64,000 nucleotides of DNA from the NCBI GenBank assembly GCA_022457155.1, contig JAJGOT010001029.1, positions 1 to 64,000 of the forward strand. The letters run 5' to 3'. How positions within the stretch are numbered: position 1 is the stretch's first letter; each line of letters opens with the position of its first letter. The notes under the pieces were generated by a model, which saw only the letters and a list, made by a program, of their open reading frames with translations, did no database searches and was not told the DNA's origin. The position numbers and the translations under genes are program-made. Positions 11,725 to 22,884 of this stretch are shown here, piece by piece. Source of the stretch: Cladopsammia gracilis (Eukaryota; Cnidaria; Anthozoa; Scleractinia; Dendrophylliidae).

Positions 11725-14700
11725 GCCAAGGCCAAAGAATATTTCGAAAAAGCACTTGCGATTAGACTAGAAATTGGCGACCTGAAAGGAGAAGCGGCAG
11801 ATTACGGAAACCTGGGAACTGTGTTCAGTTCTCTCGGTGACTATGCCAAGGCCAAAGAATATCTCGAAAAGGCACTTGCGATTAGAATAAAAATTGGCGA
11901 TCTGAAGGGAGAAGCGTCAAGTTACGGAAACCTAGGAAATGTGTTCAATTCTCTCGGTGACTATGCCAAGGCCAAAGAATATCTCGAAAAGGCACGTGCG
12001 ATTAGAATAGAAATTGGCGACCTGAAAGGAGAAGCGGCAGATTACGGAAACCTTGGAACTGTGTTTATTTCTCTCGGTGACTATGCCAAGGCCAAAGAGT
12101 ATCTCGAAAAAGCACTTGCAATTAGAATTGAAATTGGCGATCTGAATGGAGAAGCGTCAAATTACGGAAACCTAGGAAGTGTGTTCAATTCTCTCGGTGA
12201 CTATGCCAAGGCCAAAGAATATCTCGAAAAAGCACTTGCAATTAGAATTGAAATTGGCGATCTGAAGGGAGAAGCGTCAAGTTACGGAAACCTAGGAAAT
12301 GTGTTCAATTCTCTCGGTGACTATGCCAAGGCCAAAGAATATTTCGAAAAAGCACTTGCGATTAGAATAGAAATTGGCGACCTGAAAGGAGAAGCGGCAG
12401 ATTACGGAAACCTGGGAACTGTGTTCAGTTCTCTCGGTGACTATGCCAAGGCCAAAGAATATTTCGAAAAAGCACTTGCGATTAGAATAAAAATTGGCCA
12501 TCTAGAGGGAGAAGCGGCAGATTACGGAAACCTGGGAACTGTGTTCAATTCTCTCGGTAACTATGCCAAGGCCAAAGAATATCTCGAAAAGGCACTTGCG
12601 ATTAGAATAAAAATTGGCGATCTGAAGGGAGAAGCGTCAAGTTACGGAAACCTAGGAAATGTGTTCAATTCTCTCGGTGACTATTTCAAGGCCAAAGAAT
12701 ATTTCGAAAAAGCACTTGCGATTAGAATAGAAATTGGCGACCTGAAAGGAGAAGCGGCAGATTACGGAAACCTGGGAACTGTGTTCAGTTCTCTCGGTGA
12801 CTATGCCAAGGCCAAAGAATATCTCGAAAAGGCACTTGCGATTAGCATAAAAATTGGCGATCTGAAGGGAGAAGCGTCAAGTTACGGAAACCTAGGAAGT
12901 GTGTTCAATTCTCTCGGTGACTATGCCAAGGCCAAAGAATATCTCGAAAAAGCACGTGCGATTAGAATAGAAATTGGCGACCTGAAAGGAGAAGCGGCAG
13001 ATTACGGAAACCTGGGAACTGTGTTCAGTTCTCTCGGTGACTATGCCAAGGCCAAAGAATATTTCGAAAAAGCACTTGCGATTAGAATAAAAATTGGCCA
13101 TCTAGAGGGAGAAGCGGCAGATTACGGAAACCTGGGAACTGTGTTCAATTCTCTCGGTAACTATGCCAAGGCCAAAGAATATCTCGAAAAGGCACTTGCG
13201 ATTAGAATAAAAATTGGCGATCTGAAGGGAGAAGCGTCAAGTTACGGAAACCTAGGAAATGTGTTCAATTCTCTCGGTGACTATTTCAAGGCCAAAGAAT
13301 ATTTCGAAAAAGCACTTGCGATTAGAATAGAAATTGGCGACCTGAAAGGAGAAGCGGCAGATTACGGAAACCTGGGAACTGTGTTCAGTTCTCTCGGTGA
13401 CTATGCCAAGGCCAAAGAATATCTCGAAAAGGCACTTGCGATTAGCATAAAAATTGGCGATCTGAAGGGAGAAGCGTCAAGTTACGGAAACCTAGGAAAT
13501 GTGTTCAATTCTCTCGGTGACTATGCCAAGGCCAAAGAATATCTCGAAAAGGCACGTGTGATTAGAATAGAAATTGGCGACCTGAAAGGAGAAGCGGCAG
13601 ATTACGGAAACCTTGGAACTGTGTTCATTTCTCTCGGTGACTATGCCAAGGCCAAAGAGTATCTCGAAAAAGCACTTGCAATTAGAATTGAAATTGGCGA
13701 TCGGAATGGAGAAGCGTCAAGTTACGGAAACCTAGGAAGTGTGTTCAATTCTCTCGGTGACTATGCCAAGGCCAAAGAATATCTCGAAAAAGCACTTGCG
13801 ATTAGAATAAAAATTGGCGACCTGAAAGGAGAAGCGGCAGATTACGGAAACCTGGGAACTGTGTTCAGTTCTCTCGGTGACTATGCCAAGGCCAAAGAAT
13901 ATTTCGAAAAAGCACTTGCGATTAGAATAAAAATTGGCCATCTAGAGGGAGAAGCGGCAGATTACGGAAACCTGGGAACTGTGTTCAATTCTCTCGGTAA
14001 CTATGCCAAGGCCAAAGAATATCTCGAAAAGGCACTTGCGATTAGAATAAAAATTGGCGATCTGAAGGGAGAAGCGTCAAGTTACGGAAACCTAGGAAAT
14101 GTGTTCAATTCTCTCGGTGACTATGCCAAGGCCAAAGAATATTTCGAAAAAGCACTTGCGATTAGAATAGAAATTGGCGACCTGAAAGGAGAAGCGGCAG
14201 ATTACGGAAACCTGGGAACTGTGTTCAGTTCTCTCGGTGACTATGCCAAGGCCGAAGAATATCTCGAAAAGGCACTTGCGATTAGAATAAAAATTGGCGA
14301 TCTGAAGGGAGAAGTGTTAAGTTACGGAAACCTAGGAAATGTGTTCAATTCTCTCGGTGACTATGCCAAGGCCAAAGAATATCTCGAAAAGGCACTTGCG
14401 ATTAGAATAGAAATTGGCGACCTGAAAGGAGAAGCGGGAGATTACGGAAACCTTGGAACTGTGTTCATTTCTCTCGGTGACTATGCCAAGGCCAAAGAGT
14501 ATCTCGAAAAAGCACTTGCAATTAGAATTGAAATTGGCGATCTGAATGGAGAAGCGTCAAGTTACGGAAACCTAGGAAGTGTGTTCAATTCTCTCGGTGA
14601 CTATGCCAAGGCCAAAGAATATCTCGAAAAAGCACTTGCAATTAGAATTGAAATTGGCGATCTGAAGGGAGAAGCGTCAAGTTACGGAAACCTAGGAAAT

Positions 14701-15564
14701 GTGTTCAATTCTCTCGGTGACTATGCCAAGGCCAAAGAATATTTCGAAAAAGCACTTGCGATTAGAATAGAAATTGGCGACCTGAAAGGAGAAGCGGCAG
14801 ATTACGGAAACCTGGGAACTGTGTTCAGTTCTCTCGGTGACTATGCCAAGGCCAAAGAATATCTCGAAAAGGCACTTGCGATTAGAATAAAAATTGGCGA
14901 TCTGAAGGGAGAAGTGTTAAGTTACGGAAACCTAGGAAATGTGTTCAATTCTCTCGGTGACTATGCCAAGGCCAAAGAATATCTCGAAAAGGCACTTGCG
15001 ATTAGAATAGAAATTGGCGACCTGAAAGGAGAAGCGGGAGATTACGGAAACCTTGGAACTGTGTTCATTTCTCTCGGTGACTATGCCAAGGCCAAAGAGT
15101 ATCTCGAAAAAGCACTTGCAATTAGAATTGAAATTGGCGATCTGAATGGAGAAGCGTCAAGTTACGGAAACCTAGGAAGTGTGTTCAATTCTCTCGGTGA
15201 CTATGCCAAGGCCAAAGAATATCTCGAAAAAGCACTTGCAATTAGAATTGAAATTGGCGATCTGAAGGGAGAAGCGTCAAGTTACGGAAACCTAGGAAAT
15301 GTGTTCAATTCTCTCGGTGACTATGCCAAGGCCAAAGAATATTTCGAAAAAGCACTTGCGATTAGAATAGAAATTGGCGACCTGAAAGGAGAAGCGGCAG
15401 ATTACGGAAACCTGGGAACTGTGTTCAGTTCTCTCGGTGACTATGCCAAGGCCAAAGAATATCTCGAAAAGGCACTTGCGATTAGAATAAAAATTGGCGA
15501 TCTAGAGGGAGAAGCGGCAGATTACGGAAATCTGGGAACTGTGTTCAATTCTCTCGGTGACTAA
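11725..15564 (+). repeat. TPR higher-order block, 32 units (3,840 bp), copy 1
   Basis: Thirty-two units, including AIRLEIG near the start (attagactag at 11761) and one unit with AKAEEYLEK (gccgaagaat at 14251). Translations of this and the next block match residue for residue apart from that Lys to Glu change. Confidence 0.88.
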
Positions 15565-18500
15565 GCCAAGGCCAAAGAATATTTCGAAAAAGCACTTGCG
15601 ATTAGACTAGAAATTGGCGACCTGAAAGGAGAAGCGGCAGATTACGGAAACCTGGGAACTGTGTTCAGTTCTCTCGGTGACTATGCCAAGGCCAAAGAAT
15701 ATCTCGAAAAGGCACTTGCGATTAGAATAAAAATTGGCGATCTGAAGGGAGAAGCGTCAAGTTACGGAAACCTAGGAAATGTGTTCAATTCTCTCGGTGA
15801 CTATGCCAAGGCCAAAGAATATCTCGAAAAGGCACGTGCGATTAGAATAGAAATTGGCGACCTGAAAGGAGAAGCGGCAGATTACGGAAACCTTGGAACT
15901 GTGTTTATTTCTCTCGGTGACTATGCCAAGGCCAAAGAGTATCTCGAAAAAGCACTTGCAATTAGAATTGAAATTGGCGATCTGAATGGAGAAGCGTCAA
16001 ATTACGGAAACCTAGGAAGTGTGTTCAATTCTCTCGGTGACTATGCCAAGGCCAAAGAATATCTCGAAAAAGCACTTGCAATTAGAATTGAAATTGGCGA
16101 TCTGAAGGGAGAAGCGTCAAGTTACGGAAACCTAGGAAATGTGTTCAATTCTCTCGGTGACTATGCCAAGGCCAAAGAATATTTCGAAAAAGCACTTGCG
16201 ATTAGAATAGAAATTGGCGACCTGAAAGGAGAAGCGGCAGATTACGGAAACCTGGGAACTGTGTTCAGTTCTCTCGGTGACTATGCCAAGGCCAAAGAAT
16301 ATTTCGAAAAAGCACTTGCGATTAGAATAAAAATTGGCCATCTAGAGGGAGAAGCGGCAGATTACGGAAACCTGGGAACTGTGTTCAATTCTCTCGGTAA
16401 CTATGCCAAGGCCAAAGAATATCTCGAAAAGGCACTTGCGATTAGAATAAAAATTGGCGATCTGAAGGGAGAAGCGTCAAGTTACGGAAACCTAGGAAAT
16501 GTGTTCAATTCTCTCGGTGACTATTTCAAGGCCAAAGAATATTTCGAAAAAGCACTTGCGATTAGAATAGAAATTGGCGACCTGAAAGGAGAAGCGGCAG
16601 ATTACGGAAACCTGGGAACTGTGTTCAGTTCTCTCGGTGACTATGCCAAGGCCAAAGAATATCTCGAAAAGGCACTTGCGATTAGCATAAAAATTGGCGA
16701 TCTGAAGGGAGAAGCGTCAAGTTACGGAAACCTAGGAAGTGTGTTCAATTCTCTCGGTGACTATGCCAAGGCCAAAGAATATCTCGAAAAAGCACGTGCG
16801 ATTAGAATAGAAATTGGCGACCTGAAAGGAGAAGCGGCAGATTACGGAAACCTGGGAACTGTGTTCAGTTCTCTCGGTGACTATGCCAAGGCCAAAGAAT
16901 ATTTCGAAAAAGCACTTGCGATTAGAATAAAAATTGGCCATCTAGAGGGAGAAGCGGCAGATTACGGAAACCTGGGAACTGTGTTCAATTCTCTCGGTAA
17001 CTATGCCAAGGCCAAAGAATATCTCGAAAAGGCACTTGCGATTAGAATAAAAATTGGCGATCTGAAGGGAGAAGCGTCAAGTTACGGAAACCTAGGAAAT
17101 GTGTTCAATTCTCTCGGTGACTATTTCAAGGCCAAAGAATATTTCGAAAAAGCACTTGCGATTAGAATAGAAATTGGCGACCTGAAAGGAGAAGCGGCAG
17201 ATTACGGAAACCTGGGAACTGTGTTCAGTTCTCTCGGTGACTATGCCAAGGCCAAAGAATATCTCGAAAAGGCACTTGCGATTAGCATAAAAATTGGCGA
17301 TCTGAAGGGAGAAGCGTCAAGTTACGGAAACCTAGGAAATGTGTTCAATTCTCTCGGTGACTATGCCAAGGCCAAAGAATATCTCGAAAAGGCACGTGTG
17401 ATTAGAATAGAAATTGGCGACCTGAAAGGAGAAGCGGCAGATTACGGAAACCTTGGAACTGTGTTCATTTCTCTCGGTGACTATGCCAAGGCCAAAGAGT
17501 ATCTCGAAAAAGCACTTGCAATTAGAATTGAAATTGGCGATCGGAATGGAGAAGCGTCAAGTTACGGAAACCTAGGAAGTGTGTTCAATTCTCTCGGTGA
17601 CTATGCCAAGGCCAAAGAATATCTCGAAAAAGCACTTGCGATTAGAATAAAAATTGGCGACCTGAAAGGAGAAGCGGCAGATTACGGAAACCTGGGAACT
17701 GTGTTCAGTTCTCTCGGTGACTATGCCAAGGCCAAAGAATATTTCGAAAAAGCACTTGCGATTAGAATAAAAATTGGCCATCTAGAGGGAGAAGCGGCAG
17801 ATTACGGAAACCTGGGAACTGTGTTCAATTCTCTCGGTAACTATGCCAAGGCCAAAGAATATCTCGAAAAGGCACTTGCGATTAGAATAAAAATTGGCGA
17901 TCTGAAGGGAGAAGCGTCAAGTTACGGAAACCTAGGAAATGTGTTCAATTCTCTCGGTGACTATGCCAAGGCCAAAGAATATTTCGAAAAAGCACTTGCG
18001 ATTAGAATAGAAATTGGCGACCTGAAAGGAGAAGCGGCAGATTACGGAAACCTGGGAACTGTGTTCAGTTCTCTCGGTGACTATGCCAAGGCCAAAGAAT
18101 ATCTCGAAAAGGCACTTGCGATTAGAATAAAAATTGGCGATCTGAAGGGAGAAGTGTTAAGTTACGGAAACCTAGGAAATGTGTTCAATTCTCTCGGTGA
18201 CTATGCCAAGGCCAAAGAATATCTCGAAAAGGCACTTGCGATTAGAATAGAAATTGGCGACCTGAAAGGAGAAGCGGGAGATTACGGAAACCTTGGAACT
18301 GTGTTCATTTCTCTCGGTGACTATGCCAAGGCCAAAGAGTATCTCGAAAAAGCACTTGCAATTAGAATTGAAATTGGCGATCTGAATGGAGAAGCGTCAA
18401 GTTACGGAAACCTAGGAAGTGTGTTCAATTCTCTCGGTGACTATGCCAAGGCCAAAGAATATCTCGAAAAAGCACTTGCAATTAGAATTGAAATTGGCGA

Positions 18501-19404
18501 TCTGAAGGGAGAAGCGTCAAGTTACGGAAACCTAGGAAATGTGTTCAATTCTCTCGGTGACTATGCCAAGGCCAAAGAATATTTCGAAAAAGCACTTGCG
18601 ATTAGAATAGAAATTGGCGACCTGAAAGGAGAAGCGGCAGATTACGGAAACCTGGGAACTGTGTTCAGTTCTCTCGGTGACTATGCCAAGGCCAAAGAAT
18701 ATCTCGAAAAGGCACTTGCGATTAGAATAAAAATTGGCGATCTGAAGGGAGAAGTGTTAAGTTACGGAAACCTAGGAAATGTGTTCAATTCTCTCGGTGA
18801 CTATGCCAAGGCCAAAGAATATCTCGAAAAGGCACTTGCGATTAGAATAGAAATTGGCGACCTGAAAGGAGAAGCGGGAGATTACGGAAACCTTGGAACT
18901 GTGTTCATTTCTCTCGGTGACTATGCCAAGGCCAAAGAGTATCTCGAAAAAGCACTTGCAATTAGAATTGAAATTGGCGATCTGAATGGAGAAGCGTCAA
19001 GTTACGGAAACCTAGGAAGTGTGTTCAATTCTCTCGGTGACTATGCCAAGGCCAAAGAATATCTCGAAAAAGCACTTGCAATTAGAATTGAAATTGGCGA
19101 TCTGAAGGGAGAAGCGTCAAGTTACGGAAACCTAGGAAATGTGTTCAATTCTCTCGGTGACTATGCCAAGGCCAAAGAATATTTCGAAAAAGCACTTGCG
19201 ATTAGAATAGAAATTGGCGACCTGAAAGGAGAAGCGGCAGATTACGGAAACCTGGGAACTGTGTTCAGTTCTCTCGGTGACTATGCCAAGGCCAAAGAAT
19301 ATCTCGAAAAGGCACTTGCGATTAGAATAAAAATTGGCGATCTAGAGGGAGAAGCGGCAGATTACGGAAATCTGGGAACTGTGTTCAATTCTCTCGGTGA
19401 CTAA
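15565..19404 (+). repeat. TPR higher-order block, 32 units, copy 2
   Basis: A 3,840-bp direct tandem duplicate of the preceding block, with gccaaagaat (18091) where copy 1 has gccgaagaat. The near identity implies either a very recent unequal crossover or an assembly duplication. Confidence 0.88.
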
Positions 19405-21084
19405 GCCAAGGCCAAAGAATATTTCGAAAAAGCACTTGCGATTAGAATAGAAATTGGCGACCTGAAAGGAGAAGCGGCAGATTACGGAAACCTGGGAACT
19501 GTGTTCAGTTCTCTCGGTGACTATGCCAAGGCCAAAGAATATCTCGAAAAGGCACTTGCGATTAGCATAAAAGTTGGCGATCTGAAGGGAGAAGCGTCAA
19601 GTTACGGAAACCTAGGAAATGTGTTCAATTCTCTCGGTGACTATGCCAAGGCCAAAGAATATCTCGAAAAGGCACGTGCGATTAGAATAGAAATTGGCGA
19701 CCTGAAAGGAGAAGCGGCAGATTACGGAAACCTTGGAACTGTGTTCATTTCTCTCGGTGACTATGCCAAGGCCAAAGAGTATCTCGAAAAAGCACTTGCA
19801 ATTAGAATTGAAATTGGCGATCGGAATGGAGAAGCGTCAAGTTACGGAAACCTAGGAAGTGTGTTCAATTCTCTCGGTGACTATGCCAAGGCCAAAGAAT
19901 ATCTCGAAAAAGCACTTGCGATTAGAATAAAAATTGGCGACCTGAAAGGAGAAGCGGCAGATTACGGAAACCTGGGAACTGTGTTCAGTTCTCTCGGTGA
20001 CTATGCCAAGGCCAAAGAATATTTCGAAAAAGCACTTGCGATTAGAATAAAAATTGGCCATCTAGAGGGAGAAGCGGCAGATTACGGAAACCTGGGAACT
20101 GTGTTCAATTCTCTCGGTAACTATGCCAAGGCCAAAGAATATCTCGAAAAGGCACTTGCGATTAGAATAAAAATTGGCGATCTGAAGGGAGAAGCGTCAA
20201 GTTACGGAAACCTAGGAAATGTGTTCAATTCTCTCGGTGACTATGCCAAGGCCAAAGAATATTTCGAAAAAGCACTTGCGATTAGAATAGAAATTGGCGA
20301 CCTGAAAGGAGAAGCGGCAGATTACGGAAACCTGGGAACTGTGTTCAGTTCTCTCGGTGACTATGCCAAGGCCAAATAATATCTCGAAAAGGCACTTGCG
20401 ATTAGAATAAAAATTGGCGATCTGAAGGGAGAAGTGTTAAGTTACGGAAACCTAGGAAATGTGTTCAATTCTCTCGGTGACTATGCCAAGGCCAAAGAAT
20501 ATCTCGAAAAGGCACTTGCGATTAGAATAGAAATTGGCGACCTGAAAGGAGAAGCGGGAGATTACGGAAACCTTGGAACTGTGTTCATTTCTCTCGGTGA
20601 CTATGCCAAGGCCAAAGAGTATCTCGAAAAAGCACTTGCAATTAGAATTGAAATTGGCGATCTGAATGGAGAAGCGTCAAGTTACGGAAACCTAGGAAGT
20701 GTGTTCAATTCTCTCGGTGACTATGCCAAGGCCAAAGAATATCTCGAAAAAGCACTTGCAATTAGAATTGAAATTGGCGATCTGAAGGGAGAAGCGTCAA
20801 GTTACGGAAACCTAGGAAATGTGTTCAATTCTCTCGGTGACTATGCCAAGGCCAAAGAATATTTCGAAAAAGCACTTGCGATTAGAATAGAAATTGGCGA
20901 CCTGAAAGGAGAAGCGGCAGATTACGGAAACCTGGGAACTGTGTTCAGTTCTCTCGGTGACTATGCCAAGGCCAAAGAATATCTCGAAAAGGCACTTGCG
21001 ATTAGAATAAAAATTGGCGATCTAGAGGGAGAAGCGGCAGATTACGGAAATCTGGGAACTGTGTTCAATTCTCTCGGTGACTAA
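19405..21084 (+). repeat. TPR higher-order block, 14 units, with private stop
   Basis: A 1,680-bp block like those at 5245 and 6925, but with an extra nonsense change GAA to TAA at 20377-20379 (AKAKEY becomes AKAK-stop-Y), seen in no other block. It also has AISIKVGD near its start. Confidence 0.82.
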
Positions 21085-22884
21085 GCCAAGGCCAAAGAAT
21101 ATTTCGAAAAAGCACTTGCGATTAGAATAGAAATTGGCGACCTGAAAGGAGAAGCGGCAGATTACGGAAACCTGGGAACTGTGTTCAGTTCTCTCGGTGA
21201 CTATGCCAAGGCCAAAGAATATCTCGAAAAGGCACTTGCGATTAGAATAAAAATTGGCGATCTGAAGGGAGAAGCGTCAAGTTACGGAAACCTAGAAAAT
21301 GTGTTCAATTCTCTCGGTGACTATGCCAAGGCCAAAGAATATCTCGAAAAGGCACGTGCGATTAGAATAGAAATTGGCGACCTGAAAGGAGAAGCGGCAG
21401 ATTACGGAAACCTTGGAACTGTGTTCATTTCTCTCGGTGACTATGCCAAGGCCAAAGAGTATCTCGAAAAAGCACTTGCAATTAGAATTGAAATTGGCGA
21501 TCGGAATGGAGAAGCGTCAAGTTACGGAAACCTAGGAAGTGTGTTCAATTCTCTCGGTGACTATGCCAAGGCCAAAGAATATCTCGAAAAAGCACTTGCG
21601 ATTAGAATAAAAATTGGCGACCTGAAAGGAGAAGCGGCAGATTACGGAAACCTGGGAACTGTGTTCAGTTCTCTCGGTGACTATGCCAAGGCCAAAGAAT
21701 ATTTCGAAAAAGCACTTGCGATTAGAATAAAAATTGGCGATCTAGAGGGAGAAGCGGCAGATTACGGAAACCTGGGAACTGTGTTCAATTCTCTCGGTAA
21801 CTATGCCAAGGCCAAAGAATATCTCGAAAAGGCACTTGCGATTAGAATAAAAATTGACGATCTGAAGGGAGAAGCGTCAAGTTACGGAAACCTAGGAAAT
21901 GTGTTCAATTCTCTCGGTGACTATGCCAAGGCCAAAGAATATTTCGAAAAAGCACTTGCGATTAGAATAGAAATTGGCGACCTGAAAGGAGAAGCGGCAG
22001 ATTACGGAAACCTGGGAACTGTGTTCAGTTCTCTCGGTGACTATGCCAAGGCCAAAGAATATTTCGAAAAAGCACTTGCGATTAGAATAAAAATTGGCGA
22101 TCTAGAGGGAGAAGCGGCAGATTACGGAAACCTGGGAACTGTGTTCAATTCTCTCGGTAACTATGCCAAGGCCAAAGAATATCTCGAAAAGGCACTTGCG
22201 ATTAGAATAAAAATTGGCGATCTGATGGGAGAAGCGTCAAGTTACGGAAACCTAGGAAATGTGTTCAATTCTCTCGGTGACTATGCCAAGGCCAAAGAAT
22301 ATCTTGAAAAGGCACTTGCGATTAGAATAGAAATTGGCGACCTGAAAGGAGAAGCGGGAGATTACGGAAACCTTGGAACTGTGTTCATTTCTCTCGGTGA
22401 CTATGCCAAGGCCAAAGAGTATCTCGAAAAAGCACTTGCAATTAGAATTGAAATTGGCGATCTGAATGGAGAAGCGTCAAGTTACGGAAACCTAGGAAGT
22501 GTGTTCAATTCTCTCGGTGACTATGCCAAGGCCAAAGAATATCTCGAAAAAGCACTTGCAATTAGAATTGAAATTGGCGATCTGAAGGGAGAAGCGTCAA
22601 GTTACGGAAACCTAGGAAATGTGTTCAATTCTCTCGGTGACTATGCCAAGGCCAAAGAATATTTCGAAAAAGCACTTGCGATTAGAATAGAAATTGGCGA
22701 CCTGAAAGGAGAAGCGGCAGATTACGGAAACCTGGGAACTGTGATCAGTTCTCTCGGTGACTATGCCAAGGCCAAAGAATATCTCGAAAAGGCACTTGCG
22801 ATTAGAATAAAAATTGGCGATCTAGAGGGAGAAGCGGCAGATTACGGAAATCTGGGAACTGTGTTCAATTCTCTCGGTGACTAA
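21085..22884 (+). repeat. TPR higher-order block, 15 units
   Basis: A 1,800-bp variant with GNLENVF, IKIDDLKGEA, the ATG-bearing LMGEASS unit (near 22221) and TVISSLGD. It ends in the last phased TAA before the intact terminal coding segment. Confidence 0.82.

Noticed and set aside
9052..20061. Minus-strand frames of 69-74 codons within the TPR array (MANFYSNRKCFFEIFF...)
   Set aside because: They arise because the complement of the TPR unit is open in one frame; they repeat with the units and have no protein features of their own.
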